From positions 34,361 to 98,360 of IMG/VR virus record IMGVR_UViG_3300023174_000101: a stretch of DNA of 64,000 nucleotides; one strand, given 5' to 3'. The DNA comes from a virus. A program made the translations under genes and the position numbers. The notes beneath the pieces were generated by a model. That model ran no database searches. It worked only from the letters and a program-made list of their open reading frames with translations, and was not told where the DNA came from. Each line of letters opens with the position of its first letter. Position 1 is the first letter of the stretch. Shown here piece after piece: positions 6,411 through 15,189 of the stretch.

Positions 6411-9115
6411 ACCTTTAACCCCTTTGCAAGGCCCATTAACTGCTCTGGTGTGATGCACTCCGTCCAACGTAGGCTGGTCGTACGGCTGGTGTCCAGGTCC
6501 AAGTCGAACTTAATATCGGACGTACCGCCACGGCGCTTATCCAGGAATGCGATACGGTTGCCCTTGTCCTTGGCCTCGGCCATCTGGTCGGGCGTCTTCT
6601 CTTGGAGCAATAGTACATCGTCTGCGTCCTGTGCAATCTGGTACGAGCCGCCGATGTTCTCAATCTTGCCGGTCTCGCCCGCCACGTAGTTAGACCGGTT
6701 CTGCTGGGCGATACACACGGAGCATATGCCCATGCCCTCTGCGATCTGGTTCTTCATCACCTTGGATGCGCGGCCAATTACCTGCTCACGTGAAGCGCCT
6801 TTATCCTCAGGTCCCGGTGATACCAACTGGATATAGTCCACAAATACGGCCTGAATCCCGTACTTGAAGTGGTATTCGTCTACGATTGCGAAGATTTCGT
6901 CAATGGAGCCAATCTTCGGCTTCTTGATGTAGAACTGCGACGATGCGATGCGTTCCATCGCGAGCTTTACCTTCAAGTACTGCTCGTCGTTGAGTAGACC
7001 TGCCTGTAGCTTCGTGTTGTCGATGCCCGACAGCATCGAAATCTGGCGGAACGAGGTCTCAATCTCGTTCATTTCGAGGGGAATCCAGAGCGTGGGAATC
7101 TGGTCCTGGGGCTGTGGGGAGATAGAAATCGCCGTCGCCATTTGCAGTGCTAGCAGGGACTTACCTACGCCTGAATACGCGGAGATTACGACTTGGTGCC
7201 CCTTCTGCAGTCCGGACAGGCCCAGGGTTAGTCCAGTCAGACACACATTCATCTGGCCGTCCACGTCCCGGAGGGTGGAGAAGTCGAACCCCACGACCGC
7301 GCTCTTGCGGGCCATACGCTCCTCAAGGTCCACGCGTACGCAGTCCATGAGGGAGATTGGATTGCTCTTGTCGTCGCGGCGTATCTCCATGCTGGAGACC
7401 ATTTCACGCCGATACTTGGACAGGATGTCGTTCGTGGGCTTCTTGAGGTCGCCAAGTGTGGCCTGCAGTACACGGGACTGGTCAATGCCCATGCGCCGCC
7501 TGTAGAGGTCTACGATGCGGTGCAGTGCGTCTTGGAACTGATACTTGGCCTCCGCCACAAGCAGCATGTCGATGTACTTGTGGAGGTCTGGGAACTGAGG
7601 GTATGCAATCTTTAGCTGGTCGCGTACCACCTGTACGGTGACCGAATCAGCTAGCCCGTCTTCGCGTGCCCTGCGGTGCACATGCTCAATCGCATTATAT
7701 ACGTACTGATGCCCACCTACCGTGAACACTTTATTGTCGGTGATGGACTGCCGAATGGTAGACCAGGACTTTTGGTTCAGCAGTGCGTGCTGGAGTACTA
7801 CCTGCTCCGCGTCCCGGTTCATCAGGCCCGTGTCGCCAAGTTTAGTCTCCACCACGTACGACTTGATGCTGAGTGGCTCTACCCCGATTGCGCGGGACAA
7901 GTACTCGGCAGTCAGGTCCAGCTGTACGTCCGGGAGCCGAATTAGGTGCTCCTTGAGGTCCTTGACCAGGGAGAACTTATTCTCCGTAGTAAGATTGCCG
8001 TGCGCGTCCCGGCGCATGTCCACATAGAACTGGACTGGGAGTACAGCCGTGGCAAAGATGGTGTCTAGTGCCTCCTTGCCGAACTCGCGCACGATACCAT
8101 CGGGCTGCTTTCCCTCGGGCATCTTTGTGATGAGCACATTGATGTCATGGAACTCATTGATGTAATCCATGAGTCGCACGGAGGCTGCGCGGCCAGCATT
8201 GTCGCCGTCGAATGCGACACGCACTTCCTTGACACCGTACTCACGCAGGAGCTGAATCTGCTCCTCGTGAATCTGCGTACCCATGACCGCCACGCCGCCA
8301 GAGGCAATCGCCGCCTTCTGGCCTTCGCAGATACGCATAACGTACCCGTTCTTACGGAGGTCCTTGCGGGCAACGTTGAATCCGAACAGGAGCTTGTGGC
8401 TGAACAGTGGGTGGCGGTTGCTCGTGCCCACATACTTGCCGCCGAAATCGGGTGGTGGATTCAGCGGCTTATTGTAGAAGCGTGCCACCCGTCCGTTCTG
8501 GTCACGGATTGGGTAGACTAGGGCGTCGCTCCACGCGAGCCGGTTGGTAAACTCGAGCTTGTCGATATCATCCTGGCTGATGCCGGGGAACTTGGCATGC
8601 AGGTGCTGGATTATCTGGTCCGTGGAGATGCAGTACCCAACATCGTACGTCACAATCTGGTCAATGTCGAATCCAGTATCCTGGATGTACCACTCGAGCA
8701 TCTGCTTGTTCGCGAACAGGGCGTTGGTGCAGTACTTCGCCGCCTCTTCGCAGATGTCTTGATATCTGGCCCGCTCAATCTCCTCCGCTGTTGGCGGGCG
8801 GTGATATGCACTGATATCGATGTGATACGTGGCCGCGAGGCGATTAATAGCCTCGGTTACGGTGATACTATGGAAGTTCTGTGCCCAAGCTACTACATCG
8901 CCACCCGCCTGGCACCCGAAGCACTTGTAGAACTGTAACTGGGTGTGAACACCGAATGACGCGCCCTTAGACTCCGAGTGAAACGGGCAGAACCAGAACT
9001 TGTCGTTTCCCGTTTCCTTAGCCGGTGCACCAAGGTCATCCGATACGACTTGGATAATATTCAGCCTTTTACGTAGCTCTGTCCGTGCTGACTTTACGTC
9101 AGTGATATACATCAT
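6407..9115 (-). CDS. Fused DnaG-type primase / DnaB-type helicase
   Basis: A 902-residue bifunctional replication protein. It should make RNA primers and unwind DNA at the phage fork. Residues 43-68 form a CHC2 zinc finger (C43, H46, C65, C68). A primase TOPRIM core follows, with acidic residues at E264 (ICEGQKAA) and D303/D305 (FDGDNAG). From about residue 435 there is a DnaB-like N-terminal region and then a RecA-fold helicase. The helicase has Walker A SGVGKS near 648-653, Walker B VFVDYIQL ending near 764, and the DnaB motif IAQQNRS. The order matches DnaG plus DnaB joined end to end, longer than T7 gp4. It lies downstream of two replication-linked genes and upstream of a coupled small gene. 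Start could be either of two adjacent Met codons. Confidence 0.93.
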   Translation of the reverse strand: MMYITDVKSARTELRKRLNIIQVVSDDLGAPAKETGNDKFWFCPFHSESKGASFGVHTQLQFYKCFGCQAGGDVVAWAQNFHSITVTEAINRLAATYHIDISAYHRPPTAEEIERARYQDICEEAAKYCTNALFANKQMLEWYIQDTGFDIDQIVTYDVGYCISTDQIIQHLHAKFPGISQDDIDKLEFTNRLAWSDALVYPIRDQNGRVARFYNKPLNPPPDFGGKYVGTSNRHPLFSHKLLFGFNVARKDLRKNGYVMRICEGQKAAIASGGVAVMGTQIHEEQIQLLREYGVKEVRVAFDGDNAGRAASVRLMDYINEFHDINVLITKMPEGKQPDGIVREFGKEALDTIFATAVLPVQFYVDMRRDAHGNLTTENKFSLVKDLKEHLIRLPDVQLDLTAEYLSRAIGVEPLSIKSYVVETKLGDTGLMNRDAEQVVLQHALLNQKSWSTIRQSITDNKVFTVGGHQYVYNAIEHVHRRAREDGLADSVTVQVVRDQLKIAYPQFPDLHKYIDMLLVAEAKYQFQDALHRIVDLYRRRMGIDQSRVLQATLGDLKKPTNDILSKYRREMVSSMEIRRDDKSNPISLMDCVRVDLEERMARKSAVVGFDFSTLRDVDGQMNVCLTGLTLGLSGLQKGHQVVISAYSGVGKSLLALQMATAISISPQPQDQIPTLWIPLEMNEIETSFRQISMLSGIDNTKLQAGLLNDEQYLKVKLAMERIASSQFYIKKPKIGSIDEIFAIVDEYHFKYGIQAVFVDYIQLVSPGPEDKGASREQVIGRASKVMKNQIAEGMGICSVCIAQQNRSNYVAGETGKIENIGGSYQIAQDADDVLLLQEKTPDQMAEAKDKGNRIAFLDKRRGGTSDIKFDLDLDTSRTTSLRWTECITPEQLMGLAKGLKV

Positions 9116-9157
9116 TTGGTGTTATATCCTTTCGGATACTTGTTATAGTGTTGGCGT

Positions 9158-9949
9158 TTATTCGATTGAGAACTCGCGGCTAAGCTGTGCAAACTGCCGC
9201 TCGCGTTCCCACTTCTCTTTGGTGTCCGCATCGAACTGATGAGGCTTCTTTTCCACGGACTCTGCAGCAAGTGCTCCTAGGGTGGCGAGCTTGTCCACAT
9301 TCAGTCTGTCCGTGATTGAATTCCTATACTGCATGATTTCGTCCCTCGAAGCTACACTGCGGACGATTGCGTACAGGTACGGGACGCTACGCTTTTCCGG
9401 GTCTAGTACTTGAGCGGCCTCACGCCTGATCGCATCGTGTTTGGCGGACCTGCCCATTTCAGCGATTTTATTTAGGTCGTAAATCGAAAAGTCATTAGAC
9501 AGGTAATTATCTACGAGCCAGTTATATACATCCTGCACTTGCAAGATGTCGGCATTGCGGTTACGCCTAGGTATTGGATTTTCATGGACCCACTGGCCAT
9601 CGAGCAGCCTGTCCATCCACATAATGGACAGGACTTCGTGCTTAGTCTTTGGCTTGAGCCCTGGCTTACCCTTTACCCCTGGGACACCGCATACGATTTT
9701 CATGAACTCCACAGTGTCGTATGCCTGCTCCGCAGCCTCGTACTTTACTTGCGTGAATCCGGCAGTGAACTCTGTCATCAGCTGCTTCGGGCTCGTGCCG
9801 AACAGCGGCGTAAACTTCGTGGACCACTCGAGCATGCGCGACAGCGTGTCACGTGCGCCGTTTGACATGGGGCGCTTGAACGTGCCCTGGTCTGGCGCAG
9901 ACATGACCATGGTTAGTGCTTGGCCAGAAAATAATTTGGTTTGGTTCAC
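9158..9949 (-). CDS. Putative replication accessory protein, GTG start
   Basis: A 263-residue helical protein starting at a GTG that overlaps the upstream TGA (NQTKLFSGQALTMVMSAPDQG). The middle segment VYNWLVDNYLSNDFSIYDLNKIAEM and RRNRNADI have the look of a DNA- or helicase-binding protein, but no named domain is certain. Its position directly before the primase-helicase suggests a helicase loader or replisome organiser; this rests on context only. Confidence 0.7.
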   Translation of the reverse strand: MNQTKLFSGQALTMVMSAPDQGTFKRPMSNGARDTLSRMLEWSTKFTPLFGTSPKQLMTEFTAGFTQVKYEAAEQAYDTVEFMKIVCGVPGVKGKPGLKPKTKHEVLSIMWMDRLLDGQWVHENPIPRRNRNADILQVQDVYNWLVDNYLSNDFSIYDLNKIAEMGRSAKHDAIRREAAQVLDPEKRSVPYLYAIVRSVASRDEIMQYRNSITDRLNVDKLATLGALAAESVEKKPHQFDADTKEKWERERQFAQLSREFSIE

Positions 9950-10485
9950 TTTATCTCTACGTCGTAGCTTGGGTAGTAAGGTTCGTCTAGTACCCTGACC
10001 TTCTGTATCTTTCGAAGATCGAATGAATTGACTCGTCCGCAGATTGAGCATTTGCCGTAAAACATTTCCTTCATGCCTAGGACAACACGTCTCTTGCCAT
10101 CCATAGTAAAATCTTCCATCATTTTGTAACTGTATGCGTCTACTTTTCTAGGAATGCCATTATACTGTAGTTCCAACCTAAGTAAATTGCGGGCCGCATA
10201 TCCTATTACTTGTTTCTTCTTCTCATTATTTTGAGAGTCTGACGTCTCCCTAAGTGGGCCGTCCGTGTCTTGCTGCTCTTGCTCTCTCGGTTCTGCGTCC
10301 TGCCTCTGCATTAGTGTCGGCTGGTCCGACACTGGAGCCTGAGTCGTTGGGGATGGAGGTAGGAATGGCTGTTGCTGTACGGTTGGGACTGTACGCTCCA
10401 TGTTCTGAAGTTGTTGGCGTATGCGCTTATTCTCCTGTGCTGGAGCGTATACGTTCCTCATTATGTCCCAGAAATTCTTAGGCAT
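9946..10485 (-). CDS. Hypothetical protein with C-terminal Cys domain
   Basis: A 179-residue protein starting MPKNFWDIMRNV. Residues 30-95 are a low-complexity Gln/Pro linker. The C-terminal 75 residues form a compact beta-rich domain (KVDAYSYKMMEDF ... GKCSICGRVNSFDLRKIQKV) with a CxxC pair. It is the first gene after a sigma-54-like promoter at 10519-10533 and is coupled to the probable replication accessory gene. A basic, nucleic-acid-binding role is plausible but unproven. Confidence 0.65.
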   Translation of the reverse strand: MPKNFWDIMRNVYAPAQENKRIRQQLQNMERTVPTVQQQPFLPPSPTTQAPVSDQPTLMQRQDAEPREQEQQDTDGPLRETSDSQNNEKKKQVIGYAARNLLRLELQYNGIPRKVDAYSYKMMEDFTMDGKRRVVLGMKEMFYGKCSICGRVNSFDLRKIQKVRVLDEPYYPSYDVEIK

Positions 10486-10504
10486 CGCAACTCCCCACAA
10501 TACG

Positions 10505-10545
10505 CCGCCGCCAGTGGTGCAATACGCATGCCACACTGGCGGCGG
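10505..10545. repeat. 12-bp perfect inverted repeat around a promoter
   Basis: CCGCCGCCAGTG at 10505-10516 pairs exactly with CACTGGCGGCGG at 10534-10545; the sigma-54-like element lies between the arms. It can form a strong hairpin at the end of the upstream transcript or act as a protein-binding palindrome. No U-tract follows. Confidence 0.8.
10519..10533 (-). promoter_or_regulatory. Sigma-54-like promoter P1
   Basis: The minus strand reads TGGCATGCGTATTGC, with GG-N10-GC spacing. The predicted start, about 12 bases after the GC, is near 10507. That is about 22 bases before the ATG at 10485. Confidence 0.65.
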
Positions 10546-10560
10546 TACACTGCTTAAATA

Positions 10561-10842
10561 CTAAATACTGGCTACGCTCTTGGCAGCATTGCGAAGGTAC
10601 TCGTTGCCAGCAAGTTCAATGGCGTCGTCATGCGCCTGACGCTCTGCCGTCTTGACGGCCTCAAGTGCGGCGAGCATCTTCTTCTTATTCTCCTTGATAA
10701 CCTCGTTGGTTGAGGCCACATACTCCTTCTTCTGGTCATCCAGGTCTACGTTCTGCTTCACAATGTCCACGATGACCTTGCGGAGCTGCTCCTGGGTTAG
10801 CTTTCCGAATCCATACGGGTCTTGGTTTGCAGGGTTATTCAT
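10561..10842 (-). CDS. Helical hypothetical protein (93 aa)
   Basis: MNNPANQDPYGFGKLTQEQLRKVIVDIVKQ... is almost wholly helical, with a coiled-coil middle (EVIKENKKKMLAALEAVKTAERQAHD). It lies between the UvsW-like helicase and the P1 promoter. It could be a small replication or recombination cofactor; no family recognised. Confidence 0.65.
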   Translation of the reverse strand: MNNPANQDPYGFGKLTQEQLRKVIVDIVKQNVDLDDQKKEYVASTNEVIKENKKKMLAALEAVKTAERQAHDDAIELAGNEYLRNAAKSVASI

Positions 10843-10850
10843 ATTGTCTC

Positions 10851-12320
10851 CTATCCTAATACTAAGTGTCCGTCGTTGTCGTACTGGCTTTTACGTGAAT
10901 CGAAGTGCTTAGATAAAAATTGGGTGTTGGTGTGAAAATCGATCAATAGTCCGTACTCCTTGGTCGCATTTGGGGATTTATCTGCACGCTCTACCCGTCC
11001 TTTGAGCTGCCGGATATCCTGCAAGTCTGATGCCAACATGATTGCATTTAGGGATGGTATATCCAGCCCAGTGCCACCTACATCGCTCACCAGTACTAGT
11101 AGATCCTTCCTCCGCATCGCATCGTAGATTTCTCTTCGTCGGAGGCGAGGAGTCTTACCATTAACCAGCATTGAACCTGGAATGCGCTGCTGAATGGATT
11201 CACCGAATTCAATAGAGTGAGCAGCGTGAATGAACACAGAATTACCTGTTGATGCCATTTTAGATGCGTAAGCAGCAACTTCCTCATGATACTGGTCATT
11301 CTTGAGGATTTCATTCTCTAAGCACTCTCTGTAATTGGCCGTATAATCGGGCTCAGTCTTGCCACCCTTGAAGCGGTTCTTCTTGAAGTGGATGTTATAA
11401 TCCTTCTTAACCGGCGCGCGATTCTGGACCTGGACGTAAATGGGCACTTTAAGGCCAAGCTCTACGAAGTTATTCTTCCGCGTGTCGAATACGACCGTAC
11501 CAAAGTGCTGCTCAAGCTCCAGGTTCTCACGCTTCTCACGGTCCCCATCCCATCCGTACGGGGTGGCAGAGAAGCCTATGAACCTATCCGCGTTAGGGAA
11601 TAGGTCCATAATGTTGAGGATGGAAGCCGTGTCGCTCAGGTGGACTTCATCCGAGATTACGGCACCCACCTTGTTTGTGAATGCAATCAGGTCCTTGCGC
11701 TTGTCTGCAGCCGCAATTGACTTTGCTTTCTTGATTGTGTTGAGTGACTGGACGGTTGATACGGTGATGTTTTGTATGTCGAATTCCCCGTCCCCTATTA
11801 TCCCGATGGGTTGATTATATGCGCGTTGTAAAGACTGCTGCATCTGGTCAAGCAGTACCACGTCCGTAACGAGAACGATGGTGTACCGCTTGAGATTATT
11901 CAGCAACATCGCAATCTGCACGCTCTTACCGGTGCCCGTGGGGGACACAATAATCCCACTGGACGTCTCAGTTGCGGCCTCCACCGCCTTGCTCTGGAAC
12001 TCGTACGGGCGGAAGATGTCCTTATGTATGTAGTGGTCCACACGGGGTGGCTCGCGCCCTGTGTATTTGGTGGTTACGTTATGACCAGCGTCTTTAAGAG
12101 CAGCGACCACACGGCTCAGAAGGCCACGCCTGAACGTGTTGTCCTTTATGTTGAATAGGTAATTATATCCATCCCACGTGCCGCTCTTGAAGCTGTACAC
12201 ATGCCTGTATCCATCCGGCCTATAGCGCAGGATGGAACACAGATACCTAAGTATGTCGTCAGGAAGGACAGAGGGCTCAATACGTGCAACTAGATTGTCG
12301 TACTCTATGCTTAGGTTCAT
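10851..12320 (-). CDS. uvsW: UvsW-like SF2 DNA helicase
   Basis: A 489-residue superfamily 2 helicase/ATPase of the UvsW/RecG-like phage type. It likely acts on branched DNA in recombination-dependent replication and fork restart. Walker A is SPTGTGKS (residues 126-133), the box is DEVH (224-227) and motif III is FSATP. The C-terminal helicase half ends with the motif VI-like QLKGRVERADK. The start MNLSIEYDN overlaps the upstream stop (ATGA); a longer frame to 12659 gives Pro/Arg-rich junk. It sits with RuvC-like, UvsX-like and primase-helicase genes. The exact orthology to T4 UvsW is inferred. Confidence 0.88.
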   Translation of the reverse strand: MNLSIEYDNLVARIEPSVLPDDILRYLCSILRYRPDGYRHVYSFKSGTWDGYNYLFNIKDNTFRRGLLSRVVAALKDAGHNVTTKYTGREPPRVDHYIHKDIFRPYEFQSKAVEAATETSSGIIVSPTGTGKSVQIAMLLNNLKRYTIVLVTDVVLLDQMQQSLQRAYNQPIGIIGDGEFDIQNITVSTVQSLNTIKKAKSIAAADKRKDLIAFTNKVGAVISDEVHLSDTASILNIMDLFPNADRFIGFSATPYGWDGDREKRENLELEQHFGTVVFDTRKNNFVELGLKVPIYVQVQNRAPVKKDYNIHFKKNRFKGGKTEPDYTANYRECLENEILKNDQYHEEVAAYASKMASTGNSVFIHAAHSIEFGESIQQRIPGSMLVNGKTPRLRRREIYDAMRRKDLLVLVSDVGGTGLDIPSLNAIMLASDLQDIRQLKGRVERADKSPNATKEYGLLIDFHTNTQFLSKHFDSRKSQYDNDGHLVLG

Positions 12321-12766
12321 GTGCCGTAGCGGTACATCTTGTCCAAGCTGTTCGCGCCAGTGATTAGGCGGCTTGCCGACTCGCGCTGAGACTCTAGGGT
12401 CTGAATTGCACGATACAGGCAGTCCATATGCGAATTCAGCACCGCAAGTGCGTCCTCCGCTGCCTCCTTGGTATCCGGGTTCTTCTTCGCCTTTGTCCAC
12501 CCAGGCTTGGCCCCGGCGCACTGAACATACAGCTCCGTGGCAAAGGAGATGCGGTTGGCGATTGCGGGCAGAATAGGCAGGATTTCGCCCTGCAGATTGA
12601 GCGTGTGGTTCGGCCCTGGGATTGGGAGACGCAGATTGAGCAGGCGTGTGGCTACCCACTTTGCCAGGTCTGCGGGGTCAGTCGCGAGGATGTTGGTGAT
12701 GTTTACGTCGGGTATGCTTGCACCGTAGCTTGGCTGGTGAATACCACTTACTGTATCAATGTCCAT
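12317..12766 (-). CDS. Hypothetical protein between RuvC-like and helicase genes
   Basis: A 149-residue protein starting MDIDTVSGIHQPSYG; its ATG lies 11 bases inside the RuvC-like gene. It is mostly helical, with a hydrophobic centre (QGEILPILPAIANRISFATELYVQC) and a helical C-terminus. No family recognised; the context suggests a recombination or replication accessory factor. Confidence 0.65.
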   Translation of the reverse strand: MDIDTVSGIHQPSYGASIPDVNITNILATDPADLAKWVATRLLNLRLPIPGPNHTLNLQGEILPILPAIANRISFATELYVQCAGAKPGWTKAKKNPDTKEAAEDALAVLNSHMDCLYRAIQTLESQRESASRLITGANSLDKMYRYGT

Positions 12767-13361
12767 CGCAGATTGCCACTCCTCTGGTGTATGCGAGCGC
12801 CATGCAGATTGCGTCTGCGATGTCGTCGTCTTTGGGTCTGAGTTCAAGGTTGAATTCTGCATTTGCCACCCTTATCGCTACGTGTTTCTTCGTGATTTTG
12901 CCGCGAATCCCAAGTTCCTTCTTGTCCAACGCTACGCCATTCTTCTTGGCCTTAGTCTTCGCCTTCGACAACAGGGTGTTCTGCTTCTTCTCGTCCACAT
13001 TCAGTTGTGCACCTACCATCCTGCGCCAGTCGGATGTATTTACATACTTCACACGGTCCATGTACTTATCCTGCGCCAGTAAGGTTAGGATAGACAGATG
13101 CATGAACTCCAGGGCCTTCTGTGTGTATCTATTCTTGCCCTTGTTCGTCTCCTCAATTACAACTACATCCGGGTCTGTCGCCAGTACCTTTTTATACATG
13201 GCCTGTGCCATGTATTCCGCCATCTTGGTGTAGCTGTACGGATACGTGCCGTATTCGTCTATCTTCTTCTTGGATTTAATCGTACCGGCACAAACGAGTA
13301 CGCCGTCACGAAGGACGGCGTACCCTGCGCTAGTAGAGATATCAAGCGCTAGAACGACCAC
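12756..13361 (-). CDS. RuvC-like Holliday-junction nuclease
   Basis: A 201-residue RNase H-fold nuclease of the RuvC type, expected to cut four-way or branched DNA during phage recombination and packaging. Acidic residues fit the family: D7 in LALDIST, E70/E71 in VVIEETN, and the C-terminal DDDIADAICMA cluster. It starts with GTG immediately after the stop of the upstream gene. The central region is Lys-rich (DEKKQNTLLSKAKTKAKKNG), as expected for DNA contact. The neighbouring UvsW-like and UvsX-like genes support the role. Confidence 0.85.
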   Translation of the reverse strand: MVVLALDISTSAGYAVLRDGVLVCAGTIKSKKKIDEYGTYPYSYTKMAEYMAQAMYKKVLATDPDVVVIEETNKGKNRYTQKALEFMHLSILTLLAQDKYMDRVKYVNTSDWRRMVGAQLNVDEKKQNTLLSKAKTKAKKNGVALDKKELGIRGKITKKHVAIRVANAEFNLELRPKDDDIADAICMALAYTRGVAICDGH

Positions 13362-13955
13362 TTACGGCCACCGGTTGTCCGAATGCTGCATCATCCAGGT
13401 GCCGCCACGAGTCTCCCCGTGAGGCACAGGCTTGTTGCACACATCCTTAAACACTGGCTGGTCGGTCTGCCACGTAGAATCTACGCCCACATAGATGGAA
13501 TTATCTGCGGGGTCTTGAACTACGCAGTACAGCTTGGAAACGGAAACATGGCGATAGCCCTCGTGTCCGTCCACGGTGGTACGCCAACTCCAGGTGCCAC
13601 GCTGGGACTCGTGCAGGTATGGGCGTGAGCTTACTTTTACGTAAACTACGTCCTTAATATTGCCCTTGTACGCAGCGCCCTGCTCGATTACGTTCCACTT
13701 AGCCGGGGCCTCTACCCTCTGCTCTGGCTCCTCGTCGGTGGAACGCACACGGCGCTCGGCTTCTCGCACCATGTCATTCGCCAAATCAAGTAGTCGCTTC
13801 CCTGCCTTGATGTATTCCGCCTTCTGCTCCTCGTTTAGCCTCTGCTTGCCCTTCACCATCACGAGGGTGTCCATCATGTCCGTGGTCGCGTAATTCATCA
13901 CGGCACGGACCTTCTGCTCAAGTACGAACTTCGCCTGCTCTTTGCCGCTATCCAT
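13362..13955 (-). CDS. Hypothetical protein (197 aa)
   Basis: The N-terminal half is helical (QKVRAVMNYATTDMMDTLVMVKGKQRLNEEQ). The C-terminal half is beta-rich with many Trp/Tyr (SRPYLHESQRGTWSWRTTV, DSTWQTDQPVF). It follows a tRNA-like minihelix and directly precedes the RuvC-like gene. No family recognised. Confidence 0.65.
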   Translation of the reverse strand: MDSGKEQAKFVLEQKVRAVMNYATTDMMDTLVMVKGKQRLNEEQKAEYIKAGKRLLDLANDMVREAERRVRSTDEEPEQRVEAPAKWNVIEQGAAYKGNIKDVVYVKVSSRPYLHESQRGTWSWRTTVDGHEGYRHVSVSKLYCVVQDPADNSIYVGVDSTWQTDQPVFKDVCNKPVPHGETRGGTWMMQHSDNRWP

Positions 13956-13998
13956 TTGTGCTACTCCTTTGTGGTTAGTGTACTACTTGGGTACTGCA

Positions 13999-14049
13999 TT
14001 GGCGCCTAGGGAGTCGAACCCTAGCTAACGGTACAAATACAGCCCGCCA
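13999..14049 (-). ncRNA. tRNA-like minihelix (acceptor stem + T-arm), element 1
   Basis: A perfect T-arm (TAGGG-TTCGACT-CCCTA) is followed by GGCGCCA, which pairs over five bases with TGGCG about 21 bases upstream. There is room for neither D-arm nor anticodon arm. It is the weakest of the minihelix set because the last two acceptor pairs mismatch. It lies between the UvsX-like gene and the next gene. Confidence 0.5.
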
Positions 14050-14061
14050 CGCCCACCTACT

Positions 14062-15186
14062 TTACTGCTGAGCCTTGCCCTTCAATACTTCGTCACGAAT
14101 CTTCTGTAGGATTGCCTTGTCTGCAGCACGCAGGGCTGCAATGAAGGCATCCTCACCGTTCGCCTTGATGGTGTCGTACGTATACCAGGATGAAGACTTG
14201 CCAATGACGCCAAGCGCCAGGGCGGTCTGCACTACGTCCTTATACACGTCTACGCCAGCATAGTAGACCTGGCCAGAGTCGTCCGTCACGTTCTCGAAGT
14301 AGATATCGTACTGGATTGGCGTTACAGGGATGGCTGCAGTCTTATTCTTGTGCAGCTTCGCCTCTACCGTTACGCCGATACGACGCTCTTCGAACTGGCC
14401 GGTGATGCTGGGCACCTTCTTGATAATGTCGCCCCGCTTCTTAACCTCTATGGAGTAAGTCTCATAGAACTTAAGTGCATTACCGCCAGTGTGTTCCTCG
14501 GGGCTGCCGAACATAACCATGGGCTTTGCACGCTTCTGGTTAATCATCCACACAACCGACCGCTTGAACCCGTTGAGTAGTGCGGTAAGCTGTTGCAGAC
14601 CCTCGGACATCATCACCGATGAAGTCGCCTTCTGTCCCTGGCCAATCGTAGCTGTCATACGAGAGGAGGGGATAAGCGCGGGGATTGAGTCCACGATGAT
14701 GAATTCGATACCGTTCTGTACGAGAATCTTCATGATATCGAAGTAGTCCTCGCCAGACAGAATCTTCTCCGGTGAACTCTGGAACAGGAGGAGCTTGTCC
14801 GTGTCGATGCCTACGGACTTGGCCATTGCGGGTGAATACGTACCCTCTGCGTCGAGGAACGCCACCCGACCCTCTCCATCCGTGTTGCCCACGCATGGGG
14901 TGAACTTTGAGCGCTGGATGTTCGCGGCCACCGTCAGTGCGGTGAGTGTCTTACCAGTGCCCTCCCATCCCCATGCGTTTACTACGCGACCACCAAGGAG
15001 ACCACCCACACCCAAGTACCTATCCATGGACAGAATCCCGGATGGATACAGGTATGTAATGTCCTGTGTCTCTGAAAGGGACGAAGCCACGGAGGCTACA
15101 TCTGCTTTCAGATGCTTGTTAATCGCCGTAGCAAGGGCAACTAAGTCCTTGCCTTTTGGCGTATCCTTAAAACGATCGTCAGCCAT
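14062..15186 (-). CDS. uvsX: UvsX/RecA-family recombinase
   Basis: A 374-residue RecA-fold strand-exchange protein, expected to coat ssDNA and pair homologous DNA in phage recombination-dependent replication. Walker A is GWEGTGKT (73-80), Walker B lies in FIIVDSIPAL, and HTGGNALKFY is a conserved RecA/UvsX element. The length is close to T4 UvsX (about 390). It is separated by three bases from the probable ssDNA-binding protein gene upstream, an arrangement expected for partner proteins. High confidence in family; assignment to UvsX rather than RecA follows the phage context. Confidence 0.93.
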   Translation of the reverse strand: MADDRFKDTPKGKDLVALATAINKHLKADVASVASSLSETQDITYLYPSGILSMDRYLGVGGLLGGRVVNAWGWEGTGKTLTALTVAANIQRSKFTPCVGNTDGEGRVAFLDAEGTYSPAMAKSVGIDTDKLLLFQSSPEKILSGEDYFDIMKILVQNGIEFIIVDSIPALIPSSRMTATIGQGQKATSSVMMSEGLQQLTALLNGFKRSVVWMINQKRAKPMVMFGSPEEHTGGNALKFYETYSIEVKKRGDIIKKVPSITGQFEERRIGVTVEAKLHKNKTAAIPVTPIQYDIYFENVTDDSGQVYYAGVDVYKDVVQTALALGVIGKSSSWYTYDTIKANGEDAFIAALRAADKAILQKIRDEVLKGKAQQ

Positions 15187-15189
15187 GGG

